Shown piece after piece: positions 1-9,429 of a stretch of DNA of 40,691 nt (its first letter is position 1; every line of letters starts with the position of its first letter). The position numbers and the translations under genes were made by a program. The notes under the pieces are model-generated. The model did no database searches, was not told the origin of the DNA, and saw nothing but the letters and a program-made list of their open reading frames with translations. Source of the stretch: Burkholderiaceae bacterium (GTDB lineage: Bacteria > Pseudomonadota > Gammaproteobacteria > Burkholderiales > Burkholderiaceae_E); NCBI GenBank assembly GCA_023954135.1, contig JAMLIN010000038.1, positions 1 through 40,691 on the forward strand, read 5' to 3'.

Positions 1-279
1 AGATCGTCGCCTTGGTAGGCTTTTACCCCACCAACTAGCTAATCTGACATCGGCTGCTCCAATAGCACGAGGCCCGAAGGTCCCCCGCTTTCCACCACAG
101 TGCGTATGCGGTATTAATCCGGCTTTCGCCGAGCTATCCCCCACTACTGGGTACATTCCGATGCATTACTCACCCGTCCGCCACTCGTCAGCGGGCCGAA
201 GCCCCTGTTACCGTTCGACTTGCATGTGTAAGGCATGCCGCCAGCGTTCAATCTGAGCCAGGATCAAACTCTATCGTTC
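1..279 (-). rRNA. rrs: 16S ribosomal RNA, 5' part (cut by window edge)
   Basis: Read on the minus strand, the segment contains the near-universal 16S opening AGAGTTTGATCCTGGCTCAG (253-272), followed by the conserved stretch that covers the 27F primer site and the first helices, with spacing typical of Betaproteobacteria. The mature 5' end is placed about seven bases upstream of AGAG, at roughly 279, by analogy with E. coli numbering. Only about 280 of some 1,530 bases lie in the window; the rest of the operon lies to the left. The order Burkholderiales is my reading of the variable region from memory. Confidence 0.96.
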
Positions 280-456
280 GATCTTTGGTTTGTCCGCACC
301 CCGAGGGGCTTGGACTCTCAAAACGGAATCGACATCATCCTGATGATCAGGATATGTTTCTGTCCGTATGAGCGTTTGCTTTTGAGCCCCGAGAATCCTT
401 GCGGATATCAAGGGGTTGGCGATTTCGCCCAAACGCCCACACTTATCGGCTGTTGG

Positions 457-468
457 TTGTTAAAGAGC
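457..468 (-). promoter_or_regulatory. boxA-like antitermination element of the rrn leader
   Basis: The minus strand reads GCTCTTTAACAA, which closely matches the boxA element bound by NusB/S10 in rRNA leaders. It lies about 180 bases upstream of the 16S 5' end and downstream of the promoter at 549-577, which is the expected position. Confidence 0.7.
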
Positions 469-548
469 GTGCTTCAGACTTCTGCCGGCCGCCGCGGAGA
501 TATTGCACCGCATTCGTCTGGCTGCTTCGTCATCAGCGAAGAAGCGGA

Positions 549-577
549 ATTATGAGGAGTTCCGAATCTTCTGTCAA
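549..577 (-). promoter_or_regulatory. Strong sigma-70 promoter of the rRNA operon
   Basis: The minus strand has TTGACA at 572-577 and CATAAT at 549-554, separated by exactly 17 bases. This is a perfect -35 and a near-perfect -10 box. Transcription would start near 542 and give a leader of about 260 bases before the mature 16S. It is the best promoter match in the window. Confidence 0.85.
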
Positions 578-771
578 GCGACCTATGCGTTTCGGTGTTT
601 CCTTGCTGCCCGGTGTTGCGAAACCTGTCGCACCCCGGTCACATGGCGATGCCATCCTCGGCATCTTGCACCGCAACCAGCTGAGACGGAGCCTCGGCCC
701 TCTGACCTGGACCCGTGTCCCGCTGGCCTTGCCAGCCCGCTTGACCCTGACACCTAAGTGCCAAGCCCTCG

Positions 772-799
772 ACTATAGCACGAAAAAACAGTTCCGCAA
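772..799 (-). promoter_or_regulatory. Candidate upstream rrn promoter
   Basis: The minus strand has TTGCGG (794-799) and TATAGT (772-777) with a 16-base spacer, about 220 bases upstream of the stronger promoter. Tandem promoters are usual for rRNA operons. The -35 box is weak, so this is an inference. Apart from these signals, the 280-841 region shows no gene, and I see no convincing terminator for the hydratase gene that points into it. Confidence 0.4.
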
Positions 800-841
800 G
801 TGGGCTGGCTGGCTAGCAGCCCCATCCCCTCGCGATGCGGC

Positions 842-1621
842 TCAACGATGCTTGAAGTCCGGGGGGCGCTTCTCGAGGAACGCCGCCATGCCTTCCTTCT
901 GGTCGGCGGTGGCGAACAGCGAATGGAACACGCGGCGCTCGAAGAGCACGCCTTCGCTGAGCGGCGATTCGTAGGCCCGGTTGATCGACTCCTTGATCAT
1001 CATCACCGACGGCAGCGAGAAGCCGGCGATGGCCGTGGCGGCGGCAATCGCATCGTCGAGCATCCTGTCGGCGGGCACGACCCGCGACACCAGCCCGGCG
1101 CGTTCGGCCTCGGCGGCATCCATCATCCGCGCGGTGAGGCACAGGTCCATGGCCTTCGCCTTCGAGACCGCGCGCGGCAGGCGCTGGGTTCCGCCGGCCC
1201 CCGGGATCACCCCGAGCTTGATCTCCGGCTGGCCGAACTTCGCGGTCTCGGCCGCGATGATGAAGTCGCACATCATCGCGAGCTCGCAACCCCCGCCCAG
1301 CGCGAAGCCGGCCACCGCGGCGATCACCGGCTTGCGGACCTTGCGGATCGTCTCCCAGTTGCGGCCGATGTACTCGGTCCGATAGACGTCCATGTAGTCC
1401 CAGGTCGCCATCGCGGCGATGTCGGCGCCGGCGGCGAAGGCCTTCTCGCTGCCGGTGATCACGATCGCGCCGATGTCGTCATCGGCGTCGAAGGCGAGCA
1501 GCGCCTGGCCGAGCTCGTCCATCAGGGCGTCGTTGAGCGCATTGAGCTGCTTGGGCCGGTTCAAGGTGACGAGCCCGACGCGGCCGCGGGTTTCGACGAG
1601 GATGTTCTGGTAGTCCGCCAT
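842..1621 (-). CDS. Enoyl-CoA hydratase
   Basis: This 259-residue protein of the crotonase superfamily hydrates trans-2-enoyl-CoA to 3-hydroxyacyl-CoA in beta-oxidation. Its length is that of a complete hydratase. The oxyanion-hole segments AFAAGADI (61-68) and ALGGGCEL (107-114) are present. The two expected acid/base glutamates are visible as E113 in GGGCELAM and E133 in [15 protein letters not shown], so catalysis should be hydratase rather than a glutamate-lacking relative. The ATG at 1621 has AGGAG a few bases upstream. Longer in-frame starts reach into the GC-rich divergent spacer and are not needed. It is divergent from the acrylyl-CoA reductase gene, another acyl-CoA enzyme, with 235 bases between them. 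The specific substrate is unknown. Confidence 0.93.
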   Translation of the reverse strand: MADYQNILVETRGRVGLVTLNRPKQLNALNDALMDELGQALLAFDADDDIGAIVITGSEKAFAAGADIAAMATWDYMDVYRTEYIGRNWETIRKVRKPVIAAVAGFALGGGCELAMMCDFIIAAETAKFGQPEIKLGVIPGAGGTQRLPRAVSKAKAMDLCLTARMMDAAEAERAGLVSRVVPADRMLDDAIAAATAIAGFSLPSVMMIKESINRAYESPLSEGVLFERRVFHSLFATADQKEGMAAFLEKRPPDFKHR

Positions 1622-1856
1622 GGGGTTCTCCTGTGGTTTCGCCAGCGATGGTACCGGCCCGGGCGACCCTCCGAGAAGGCCCGGCCCCGGGGCGCGTCCG
1701 CGACCCCGCGGCGGGGCTGCGGAGCATGCAACCGGGCTGCGGAGGGGACGCGGCACGCGTCGTCCCCGGACAAGCGGGTAGGATCGAGTGTTCCACGAGC
1801 AAGGCACGCCGCGTCATCGACCGGTGCCGGGCACAACCACGACAGAAGGCGACAGC

Positions 1857-2855
1857 ATGTTCAAGGCGATCTACCTCGAAAAATCCGACAGCGCCGGCTT
1901 CTCCGCCGGCATCCGCGAGCTCGACGATTCCGATCTCGTCGCGAACACCGGCGATGCCGACGTAGACCTAGACGTCGAGTACTCCACGATCAACTTCAAG
2001 GACGGCCTCGCGATAACCAGCAGCAGCCCGGTGGTGCGCAAGTGGCCGATGGTCCCCGGCATCGACGGCGCCGGCGTCGTCGCCGCGAGCCGCGATCCGG
2101 ACTTCGCCCCGGGCGACCGGGTCGTCCTCAACGGCTGGGGCGTGGGCGAGACCCACTGGGGGTGCCTGGCGGAAAAGGCCCGCCTGCAGGGTCGCTGGCT
2201 GGTGAAGCTACCAGCATCGATCGATACCCGCAGCGCGGCCGCGATCGGCACCGCCGGCTACACGGCCATGCTCTGCGTGATGATGCTCGAGCGCCACGGA
2301 CTGAAGGCCGGTGACGGCGAGGTGCTCGTCACCGGTGCCGCCGGCGGGGTCGGCAGCGTCGCGATCGCCCTGCTCGCGGCCAACGGCTACAAGGTCGTGG
2401 CATCCACCGGCCGGTCGGCCGAGGCCGACTACCTGAAGGCGCTCGGCGCGACCGACGTCATCGACCGCAACACGCTGTCGAACCCCGGCAAGCCGCTGCA
2501 GAAGGAGCGCTGGGCCGGTGTCGTCGATACCGTCGGCTCGCACACGCTCGCCAATGCCTGTGCGCAGGTACGCTACCGCGGCGTGGTCGCCGCCTGCGGC
2601 CTCGCCCAGGGCATGGACTTCCCCGCGTCGGTAGCCCCGTTCATCCTGCGCGGGGTCAAGCTGATCGGTGTCGATTCGGTGATGTGCCCGATGGAGGATC
2701 GCCTCGTCGCATGGCAGCGGCTCGGCGCGGAGCTCGACGCCGGCAAGCTCGCCTCGATCACCACCGAAACCGATCTCGCCGGCGCCCTCGAAGCCGCGCC
2801 GAAGATCCTCGCCGGCGCAATCCGCGGGCGACTGGTCGTCGACGTGCGCCGTTGA
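1857..2855 (+). CDS. acuI: YhdH/AcuI-type acrylyl-CoA reductase (MDR family)
   Basis: This 332-residue NADPH-dependent medium-chain reductase belongs to the YhdH/AcuI branch of zinc-free quinone-oxidoreductase-like enzymes. Known members reduce acrylyl-CoA to propionyl-CoA. The N-terminal GroES-like half contains the branch hallmark [10 protein letters not shown] (43-52) and PGIDGAG (67-73). The nucleotide-binding motif GAAGGVGS is at 160-167. The ATG at 1857 follows GAAGG; an upstream in-frame methionine would add an atypical N-terminus. The stop codon overlaps the TTG start of the next gene, so the two are probably co-translated. The divergent enoyl-CoA hydratase fits a short acyl-CoA role. 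The exact substrate is inferred from family membership only. Confidence 0.88.
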   Translation: MFKAIYLEKSDSAGFSAGIRELDDSDLVANTGDADVDLDVEYSTINFKDGLAITSSSPVVRKWPMVPGIDGAGVVAASRDPDFAPGDRVVLNGWGVGETHWGCLAEKARLQGRWLVKLPASIDTRSAAAIGTAGYTAMLCVMMLERHGLKAGDGEVLVTGAAGGVGSVAIALLAANGYKVVASTGRSAEADYLKALGATDVIDRNTLSNPGKPLQKERWAGVVDTVGSHTLANACAQVRYRGVVAACGLAQGMDFPASVAPFILRGVKLIGVDSVMCPMEDRLVAWQRLGAELDAGKLASITTETDLAGALEAAPKILAGAIRGRLVVDVRR

Positions 2856-3496
2856 CCCGAAGCCGCGACCCGGCCGGCCCGGTCGTCGGGCTGCTGCTGG
2901 CCGCAGGCATCGGCCGGCGCTTCGACCCCGGCGGCGGGCGCGACAAGCTGCTCGCCGAGACCGGCGGGCTCGCCGTCGCCACCCGCTCGGCCCGCAGCCT
3001 CGCAGGCGCCTGCGAGCGGGTGCTCGCGGTCGTCCGGCCCGGCTCGGCAGCATTGCGCGATGCGCTGGCCGCGGGCGGCAGTGTCGAGCTCGTCGAATGC
3101 GCCGATGCCCATCTCGGCATGGGACATTCGCTTGCCTGCGGCGCGCTGGCCGCCGCCGAGCTGATGCCGCGCCGCCTCGTCGTGGCGCTCGCCGACATGC
3201 CATGGCTCGATGCCGGGACGATCCGCGCGCTGGTCGACGCGGCGGACGCTGCGACCGCCGAGGCGGATGCTGCGCAAGCCGGGCTGATCGTGGTGCCCGA
3301 GTACCGCGGACAGCGTGGCCATCCGGTGGTGTTCGGCGCAGCGCACCTGGCATCGCTGGCCCGTTGCGAGGGGGATCGAGGCGCTGCCGCCCTGCTCGCG
3401 GAGTATCCTGTCCTGCGCATAGCGGTCGACGACGCCGGCGTGATCCGCGATGTCGACAAACCCGAAGACCTGCCCTCCTCGTCCGATGAAGACTGA
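2852..3496 (+). CDS. MobA-like nucleotidyltransferase
   Basis: This 214-residue protein resembles MobA/MocA-type NTP-transferases that load CTP or GTP onto molybdenum cofactor. The N-terminal nucleotide-binding signature [16 protein letters not shown] (residues 13-28) is followed by a lysine in DKLLAE. The conserved [12 protein letters not shown] segment (about 114-125) matches the family's metal-binding aspartate region, and [14 protein letters not shown] follows. No ATG precedes the signature, so the start is taken as the TTG at 2852, which overlaps the preceding stop codon as TTGA. The end overlaps the next gene by 11 bases. I see no molybdoenzyme gene in the window, so the link to molybdenum cofactor is from the family only. 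Confidence 0.82.
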   Translation: MTRSRDPAGPVVGLLLAAGIGRRFDPGGGRDKLLAETGGLAVATRSARSLAGACERVLAVVRPGSAALRDALAAGGSVELVECADAHLGMGHSLACGALAAAELMPRRLVVALADMPWLDAGTIRALVDAADAATAEADAAQAGLIVVPEYRGQRGHPVVFGAAHLASLARCEGDRGAAALLAEYPVLRIAVDDAGVIRDVDKPEDLPSSSDED

Positions 3497-5303
3497 GCCC
3501 GTCGCCGTTCCCCTCATCCAGTACGTCCTGCAGCCCGCCGATCCGAAAGGCCACGTCTTCGACGTGACGCTGGACATCTCGGGGCTGCCCGAGGCGCCGC
3601 TATGCGTATCGTTGCCCGCCTGGATCCCGGGCAGCTACATGATCCGCGACTTCGCCCGCCACATCGTCGAGATTCGCGCCGACGATGGCGCCCGTCGGAT
3701 CAGCCTGGAGAAACTCGACAAGCACCGCTGGCGAGCACGTCCGCGCGGCGGTCGGCTGCGCCTGCGCTATCGGGTCTATGCCTGGGATCTTTCGGTACGC
3801 GGCGCGCACTTCGATGAATCGCACGCCTTCTTCAACGGCACCAGCGTCTTCCTGCGGGTCGATGGCCACGAATCGGCCCCCTGCCGGCTGCGCCTTTCGC
3901 CGCCCCCGCATGCCGGTGACTGGCGGGTCGCGACGACGCTCGCCCGCGCCGGCGCCCGCCTCTGGGGTTTCGGCGACTACGAGGCTCGCGACTACGACGA
4001 GCTGATCGATCATCCCGTCGAGATGGGTCTCTTCGAGACCGCCGGCTTCGAAGCCGGCGGCGCCCGCCACGAGATCATCGTCACCGGTCGGCACGATGGC
4101 GATCTCGAGCGCTTCACGCGCGACCTGCAAGGCATCTGCGCCGCGCAGGCGCGCCTGTTCGAACCGCGCGGAGGGCGCGCACCGGTCGACCGCTACCTGT
4201 TCCTGCTCACCCTGGTCGGCGACGGCTATGGCGGGCTCGAGCACCGGGCGAGCACGGCGCTGATCGCCAATCGTCACGACATGCCGCGCCACGGCCTCGA
4301 GGCGCCGGACGAAGGCTATCGCCGGTTGCTCGGCCTGGCGAGCCACGAGTACTTCCATACCTGGAACGTCAAGCGGATCAAGCCGGCGGCCTTCGCGCCC
4401 TATCGGCTCGATGCCGAGTCGTACACCCGGCTGCTGTGGGTCTTCGAAGGATTCACCTCGTACTACGACGACCTGATGGTTCGCCGGGCGGGCGCGATCG
4501 ACCGCGCTGCCTACCTCGGCTTGGTGGGGGACACCTTGTCGCGCGTTCTCGCCGGGCCGGGTCGCAAGCTGCAGAGCATCGCCGAGTCGAGCTTCGACGC
4601 CTGGACCAAGTTCTACCGGCAGGACGAGAACGCAGGCAACGCGATCGTCAGCTACTACGCCAAGGGCGGGCTCGTGGCGCTCGCCCTCGATCTCGCGATC
4701 CGCGACCGCAGCGCAGGGCGCCGCTCGCTCGACGACGTGATGCGCCTGATGTGGCGCCGCTACGGGCGCGATTTCGAGACCGCCGGCCTCGGCATCGAGG
4801 AAGACGCCATGGCGGGACTGATCGAGGAGGCGACCGGGATCGACCTCGGCCGCGAGATCCGGCGCTGGGCCGAGAGCACCGAGGATCCGCCCCTTGCCGA
4901 CCTGCTCGCCACCCACGGCCTGCGGCTCACGATGTCGCCGGCGGGCGAGGATCGTCCCTGGCTGGGCCTGCGCGCGGTGGACCGTGATGGCGGCGTCGGT
5001 ATCGCGAGCGTCACGAGCGGCGGGCCCGGCCATGCCGCCGGCCTGTCGGCGGGCGACATGCTGGTCGCGGTCGACGGCCTGCGGATCAGCCGCGCGACGG
5101 CGCTCGATGCGGTGCTCGCCCGCAAGCGGGTCGGCGCCCGTCTGCGCATCCATGCGTTCCGCGGCGACGTTCTGCGCGAGCTCGACATCGTCGCGGCCGC
5201 ATCTCCCCGGACCAAGGCCCGGATCGAGGCCGAGCCTCGGCCGGGGATGCGGGCACAGCGGTTGCTTGCCGGCTGGCTCGGGCGCGACGGTATGCGCCGA
5301 TAG
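3486..5303 (+). CDS. M61-family glycyl aminopeptidase with PDZ domain
   Basis: This 605-residue zinc peptidase has the layout of family M61: an N-terminal beta-rich domain, the GGLEH motif (249-253), then HEYFH (287-291) followed by TWNVKRIKP. The third zinc ligand is expected at E321 in WVFEGFTSYY. A PDZ domain occupies about residues 480-565, with GLRAVDRDGGVGIASV and a GLSAGDML segment. The ATG at 3486 gives a start that matches the family (early IQYVLQPADP segment). No signal peptide is evident, so it is probably cytoplasmic. It overlaps the MobA-like gene by 11 bases and ends 15 bases before pldA, making one plus-strand unit from acuI to pldA. Physiological substrates are unknown. Confidence 0.9.
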   Translation: MKTEPVAVPLIQYVLQPADPKGHVFDVTLDISGLPEAPLCVSLPAWIPGSYMIRDFARHIVEIRADDGARRISLEKLDKHRWRARPRGGRLRLRYRVYAWDLSVRGAHFDESHAFFNGTSVFLRVDGHESAPCRLRLSPPPHAGDWRVATTLARAGARLWGFGDYEARDYDELIDHPVEMGLFETAGFEAGGARHEIIVTGRHDGDLERFTRDLQGICAAQARLFEPRGGRAPVDRYLFLLTLVGDGYGGLEHRASTALIANRHDMPRHGLEAPDEGYRRLLGLASHEYFHTWNVKRIKPAAFAPYRLDAESYTRLLWVFEGFTSYYDDLMVRRAGAIDRAAYLGLVGDTLSRVLAGPGRKLQSIAESSFDAWTKFYRQDENAGNAIVSYYAKGGLVALALDLAIRDRSAGRRSLDDVMRLMWRRYGRDFETAGLGIEEDAMAGLIEEATGIDLGREIRRWAESTEDPPLADLLATHGLRLTMSPAGEDRPWLGLRAVDRDGGVGIASVTSGGPGHAAGLSAGDMLVAVDGLRISRATALDAVLARKRVGARLRIHAFRGDVLRELDIVAAASPRTKARIEAEPRPGMRAQRLLAGWLGRDGMRR

Positions 5304-5318
5304 CAGGAACCGATCCGC

Positions 5319-6356
5319 ATGACCATCGCCTCGGCCGTCGCTCACCGCGCCGCGGGTCTCGCCGCCGGCATCGTCTGGGCGGTCGCCGCGCCGGCTCTCG
5401 CGCAGGAAGAAGGGATTCCGCCCGCGCAGACGATCGACGAGTGCCTTCTCGAACGGCTCCGGGGCGCCACTGCCGAGGTGACCGTCGGCCAACTGCGGGC
5501 GCAGTGCCTCGCGCCCGAGGAGCCGGACGCCCCGCCCGTCACGCCGGTGGTGGAATCACCGATCCTGGATCGGCGCGCCCGCGAATCCCTGCTCTGGACC
5601 GACCGGCTCGCGCTGATGCCGCATCGCCCGAACTACCTCCTGCCAGCCACCTGGGGCAAGGGCTTCCGGAGCAACGACCCGAATCCGCAGCCGCATGAAG
5701 TGATGTTCCAGGTCAGCTTCAAGCTGCCGATCACGGTGCCGACCGACACCGGCATCCCGTCGTTCTTCTTCGCGTACACGGGACAGGCCTGGTGGCAGGC
5801 ATACGACGCGGACCAGTCACGGCCCTTCCGGGAGTACAACCACTCCCCCGAGATCTACTTCGAGCTCCAGCCCCGGTACGAGCTGCCCCTCGGCTGGACG
5901 TTGCGCACCGCCCGGTTCGGCTTCGAGCACCATTCGAACGGACGCTCCGGCTCCGAGTCACGCAGCTGGAACAAGCTCTTCACCCAGCTGGAAGCCGACC
6001 ATGGCGCGCACTGGTGGACCAGCCTGCGGCTCTGGCACCGGATCGGCGAGGATGCCAAGGAGCATCCCGACGATCCGCGCGGCGACGACAACCCCGACAT
6101 CACCCGCTACTACGGGCATGTCGAGTGGCGCGCCGGCTACCGGGGCGACACTTGGCAATGGGGGTTCATGGGCCGACACAGCCCCAGGAGCAGGGGCCGC
6201 GGCGCATGGCAGGTCGACCTCAGCCATCCGACCGGCTTCAATCCCAAGGTGCGCTGGTACCTGAGCTGGTTCGACGGCTACGGCGAAAGCCTGATCGACT
6301 ACAACCGCCGGGTGCAGCGGATCGGCTTTGGCCTCATGCTCAACGACTGGTACTGA
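5319..6356 (+). CDS. pldA: Outer-membrane phospholipase A (OMPLA)
   Basis: This 345-residue precursor has a signal peptide ending near APALAQ (residues 24-29). The mature part shows the OMPLA active site: FEHHSNGRSG with H204 and S206, and N218 in SRSWN exactly twelve residues after the serine, the same spacing as in the E. coli enzyme (H142, S144, N156). The C-terminus GFGLMLNDWY ends in an aromatic residue, as usual for outer-membrane beta-barrels. OMPLA hydrolyses phospholipids that appear in the outer leaflet and works as a calcium-dependent dimer. About 60 residues lie between the signal peptide and the barrel, with two cysteines (C42, C63) that could form a disulfide; this pro-region is longer than in E. 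coli. It is convergent with trpC. Confidence 0.93.
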   Translation: MTIASAVAHRAAGLAAGIVWAVAAPALAQEEGIPPAQTIDECLLERLRGATAEVTVGQLRAQCLAPEEPDAPPVTPVVESPILDRRARESLLWTDRLALMPHRPNYLLPATWGKGFRSNDPNPQPHEVMFQVSFKLPITVPTDTGIPSFFFAYTGQAWWQAYDADQSRPFREYNHSPEIYFELQPRYELPLGWTLRTARFGFEHHSNGRSGSESRSWNKLFTQLEADHGAHWWTSLRLWHRIGEDAKEHPDDPRGDDNPDITRYYGHVEWRAGYRGDTWQWGFMGRHSPRSRGRGAWQVDLSHPTGFNPKVRWYLSWFDGYGESLIDYNRRVQRIGFGLMLNDWY

Positions 6357-6361
6357 ACGAC

Positions 6362-6452
6362 TTCGGATTCGAGCGCATGGCCGCGTTGGGGCGCCTTGCC
6401 GTACCACCGTACTGTCTGCGGCGCCCCGCCTTGCCCTGCACTCGAATCCGAA
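6362..6452. repeat. Nested inverted repeat between convergent pldA and trpC
   Basis: TTCGGATTCGAG (6362-6373) is the perfect reverse complement of CTCGAATCCGAA (6441-6452). Inside it, GGGGCGCC (6388-6395) pairs with GGCGCCCC (6420-6427). The whole 91-base element fits the 106-base gap between two convergent stop codons. It could be a bidirectional terminator, but there is no T-tract, and the long outer loop is also compatible with a small mobile palindromic element. Confidence 0.6.
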
Positions 6453-6462
6453 CCCGTCCGGT

Positions 6463-7278
6463 CTAGGAGGAAAACAGGCGGGCGAGCTCGGCGCCGGGGT
6501 CGGGCGCCCGCATGAAGGCTTCGCCGACGAGGAACGCGCCGACGCCCGCGCCGCGCATGCGGGCCACGTCGACGGGCGCCAGGATGCCGCTCTCGGTCAC
6601 GACCAGCCGGTCCGGCGGGATCTCGCCGAGCAGGCCGAGGGTCGTCTCCAGCGAAACCTCGAAGGTCCGCAGGTTCCGGTTGTTGATGCCGACCAGCGGG
6701 GTGGCGAGCCGCAGGGCGCGATCGAGCTCGTTGCCGTCGTGGACTTCGACGAGCACATCGAGGCCGACCTCGGCGGCGCAGGCCTCGAGTTCGGCCATCT
6801 GTCCGTCGTCCAGCGCCGCGACGATCAGCAGGATGCAGTCCGCGCCCCAGGCCCGGGCCTCGTAGACCTGATAGGGGTCGATGACGAAATCCTTGCGCAA
6901 CACGGGTAGCGAGCAGGCGTCGCGGGCCGCGCGCAGGTGCTCGGCGTCCCCCTGGAAGAACTGGACGTCGGTGAGCACCGAGAGGCAGGTGGCGCCGGCG
7001 CCCTCGTAACTGGCCGCGATCGCCGCCGGGTCGAACCCGGGCCGGATGACGCCCTTGCTCGGGCTGGCCTTCTTGATCTCGGCGATCACCGCGCTGCCGC
7101 CCTCGGCGATCCGGGAGCGCAGCGCAGCGGTGAAGCCACGCGGCCGGGCGGCGGTGTCGGCGGTCATCGCGCAGGACGATTCCGCCACCTGCCGGACATG
7201 GGCGAGCGGCAGGCGGGCCTGGGCGGCATCGACCTCCTCGCGCTTGACCGCGAGAATCCGTTGCAGCACGTCGGACAT
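6463..7278 (-). CDS. trpC: Indole-3-glycerol phosphate synthase
   Basis: This 271-residue TIM-barrel enzyme converts carboxyphenylamino-deoxyribulose phosphate to indole-3-glycerol phosphate in tryptophan synthesis. The signatures [12 protein letters not shown] (65-76), [12 protein letters not shown] (126-137), the later [13 protein letters not shown] and VTESGI are all intact. The length is standard for a monofunctional TrpC; there is no fused TrpF. It starts 12 bases after the trpD stop codon and is the last gene of the trpG-trpD-trpC unit. The ATG at 7278 (MSDVLQRIL) is the natural family start. Confidence 0.97.
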   Translation of the reverse strand: MSDVLQRILAVKREEVDAAQARLPLAHVRQVAESSCAMTADTAARPRGFTAALRSRIAEGGSAVIAEIKKASPSKGVIRPGFDPAAIAASYEGAGATCLSVLTDVQFFQGDAEHLRAARDACSLPVLRKDFVIDPYQVYEARAWGADCILLIVAALDDGQMAELEACAAEVGLDVLVEVHDGNELDRALRLATPLVGINNRNLRTFEVSLETTLGLLGEIPPDRLVVTESGILAPVDVARMRGAGVGAFLVGEAFMRAPDPGAELARLFSS

Positions 7279-7290
7279 CGTCGGGCCTCC

Positions 7291-8370
7291 TCAGGTAGCC
7301 AGGTCGCGAGTGAAGCCGATCCACTCGTCGAGCTTGGCGCGCGCCGCCCCGGACGCGATGGTCTCGCGCGCCAGGGCGATCCCCTCTGCGATCGAAGCGA
7401 CCCGGTCGGCGGCATAGAGCGCGGTGCCGGTGTTGAAGGCGACGATCTCGAAAGGCGTGCCCGGCGCGCCCGACAGCGCCTCGAGCAGCATCTCCCGCGA
7501 CTCCTCGGGGCTCGCGACGCGGATGCTCCGATTGCTCATCATCGCGAGATCGAAGTCCTCGGGATGGATCTCGTACTCGGTGATCACGCCGTCGCGCAGC
7601 TCGCCCACCAGGGTCGCCGCACCGAGGGACACCTCGTCCATGCCGTCCCGGCCGTAGACCACGAGGGCATGGCGGGCACCGAGCTCGCGCAGGACGCGCA
7701 CCTGGATGCCGACGAGATCCGGATGGAAGACCCCCATCAGGATATTGGGCGCGCCGGCCGGATTGGTGAGCGGGCCGAGGATGTTGAAGATCGTGCGCAC
7801 GCCCATCTCGCGGCGTACCGCGGCGACGTTCTTCATCGCCGGATGATGGTTGGGCGCGAACATGAAGCCGACGCCGGTCGCCCGGATGCACTCGGCCACC
7901 TGCTCCGGCTCGAGCATGATGTTGCCGCCCAGGGCCTCGAGGACATCGGCCGCGCCCGACTTCGAGGACACGCCACGGTTGCCGTGCTTGGCGACGGTCG
8001 CCCCCGCGGCCGCCGCGACGAAGGTCGAGGCGGTCGAGATGTTGAAGGTATGGGCGCCGTCGCCGCCGGTGCCGACGATGTCGACGAAATGCGGCCCGCC
8101 GTCGACATCGACATGGCGGGCGAACTCGCGCATCACCGACGCAGCGGCGGTGATCTCGCCGATGCTCTCCTTCTTGATCCGCAGGCCGGCGAGGATCGCC
8201 GCCGTCATGATCGGCGACACCTCGCCGGCCATGATCCGGCGCATCAGAGAGAGCATCTCGTCGTGAAAGATCTCGCGGTGCTCGATGCAGCGCGCCAGCG
8301 CCTCCTGCGGCGTGATCGGCGAAGCCACCTGCGGCGTGACCGGTGCGGGGATCGGCGGATTGATCGACAT
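7291..8370 (-). CDS. trpD: Anthranilate phosphoribosyltransferase
   Basis: This 359-residue enzyme transfers the phosphoribosyl group from PRPP to anthranilate. The glycine-rich PRPP loop [14 protein letters not shown] (100-113) and [15 protein letters not shown] (128-142) are canonical. The [10 protein letters not shown] segment is also present. The first about 20 residues (Pro-rich) extend beyond most homologues, and a start closer to the conserved [15 protein letters not shown] cannot be excluded. It lies 48 bases downstream of trpG and 12 bases upstream of trpC. Confidence 0.97.
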   Translation of the reverse strand: MSINPPIPAPVTPQVASPITPQEALARCIEHREIFHDEMLSLMRRIMAGEVSPIMTAAILAGLRIKKESIGEITAAASVMREFARHVDVDGGPHFVDIVGTGGDGAHTFNISTASTFVAAAAGATVAKHGNRGVSSKSGAADVLEALGGNIMLEPEQVAECIRATGVGFMFAPNHHPAMKNVAAVRREMGVRTIFNILGPLTNPAGAPNILMGVFHPDLVGIQVRVLRELGARHALVVYGRDGMDEVSLGAATLVGELRDGVITEYEIHPEDFDLAMMSNRSIRVASPEESREMLLEALSGAPGTPFEIVAFNTGTALYAADRVASIAEGIALARETIASGAARAKLDEWIGFTRDLAT

Positions 8371-8418
8371 GCTCGTGGTCTCGTGCCCGTTCTCGTGGAT
8401 GATGTGCGCCGCCGCGGC

Positions 8419-9012
8419 TCAGGCCGGCTGCGCGATGCTCGGCATCGTGCGTTCGAGGAACGTACGAAGCATGGCATGGCCATGCTCGGACGCGATCGAC
8501 TCGGGGTGGAACTGCACGCCCTCGACATCGAGGACCCGGTGCCGGATGCCCATGACCTCGCCGTCGTCGGTCCAGGCCGTGAGCTCGAGGCAGTCGGGCA
8601 GGCTCGCGCGCTCGACGGCGAGCGAATGATAGCGGACCACCTCGAAGGCGGGCGGCAGGCCGGCGAAGACGCCGGCGCCCTCGTGCCGGACGACATCGGT
8701 CTTGCCGTGCATCACGCGGGCGGCGCGCACCACCCGGCCGCCGAAGGCCTGGCCGATCGCCTGGTGGCCGAGGCAGACCCCGAGGACCGGGCAGCGGCCG
8801 GCGAAGCGGCGGATGGCCTCGAGCGACACGCCCGCCTGGTCGGGCGTGCAGGGCCCGGGCGAGACGACCAGGCCGGCCGGCTCGAGCGCGAGCAGCTCGT
8901 CGATGCCCATGGCGTCGTTGCGCACCGTGACGACATCCGCACCCAGCTCCCCGAGGTACTGCACGAGGTTGTAGGTGAAGGAGTCGTAGTTGTCGATCAT
9001 CAGGATGGGCAT
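8419..9012 (-). CDS. trpG: Anthranilate synthase component II (glutamine amidotransferase)
   Basis: This 197-residue class I amidotransferase supplies ammonia to TrpE. The opening [18 protein letters not shown] is diagnostic. The catalytic cysteine is C80 in [15 protein letters not shown], and the His/Glu pair is H169 and E171 in FHPESI. It heads a trpG-trpD-trpC unit on the minus strand. In most Burkholderiales trpE lies just upstream; here trpE starts about 14.9 kb away at 23929. As a PabA/TrpG-type protein it might also serve aminodeoxychorismate synthase. Confidence 0.97.
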   Translation of the reverse strand: MPILMIDNYDSFTYNLVQYLGELGADVVTVRNDAMGIDELLALEPAGLVVSPGPCTPDQAGVSLEAIRRFAGRCPVLGVCLGHQAIGQAFGGRVVRAARVMHGKTDVVRHEGAGVFAGLPPAFEVVRYHSLAVERASLPDCLELTAWTDDGEVMGIRHRVLDVEGVQFHPESIASEHGHAMLRTFLERTMPSIAQPA

Positions 9013-9429
9013 GATGGCGTATCCGTCGATTCGGGGGCGAACATGCTCGCACGGGCCGCCGTCATCGCATCCGGACGGAGCGAAGGCGCCAGCGGCGAGC
9101 GGGGGTGTTTCGAGGACATCGGGCGTTCTCCCTGGAACTGGAGCCGCCGTGCCGGGAGAGCCTGCTGTACCGTCGCCTTGCCTGCCCGGATACGGCGGCA
9201 GGGCGCGGATCGAACCGCAACGACGTGCCGCTTCCTATCGGAAGCGCCACCATGAAACCGGGTTGATCGAAGCGGTACGGGTCATGCTCGGGCCAGACTG
9301 TTGAACCGAGGCGGCCGAAGCGCTTCATGAGCGAGGCTTCGGACCTCGGCCCGATCTTATCACGCGCATGGCGCATCAGGCCTGCCCGGGCATCCGCCGG
9401 CGGGAGACGCGCGGGCCGGGATGAAACGG
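9013..9429. other. 417-base intergenic region upstream of trpG
   Basis: No supported gene. It must contain the promoter for trpGDC if the separation from trpE is real. Seen here: a small hairpin CGAGG/CCTCG (9332-9348) and a minus-strand TAAGAT (9354-9359) that could be a -10 box but has no good -35 partner. An open frame on the minus strand (about 9062-9376) lacks recognisable protein features and is probably chance. Confidence 0.4.

Noticed and set aside
3600-5492. Minus-strand open frame of about 630 codons opposite the M61 gene
   Set aside because: It has no recognisable domain, and the sense strand carries an intact peptidase with active-site motifs.
6299-9255. Long open frames on other frames across trpC, trpD and trpG
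   Set aside because: The trp proteins are unmistakable in their own frames; the others are compositionally biased shadows.
9062-9376. Possible 104-codon minus-strand gene upstream of trpG
   Set aside because: There is no ribosome site and no protein-like pattern; Arg/Ser/Pro-rich translation is typical of chance frames at this G+C.
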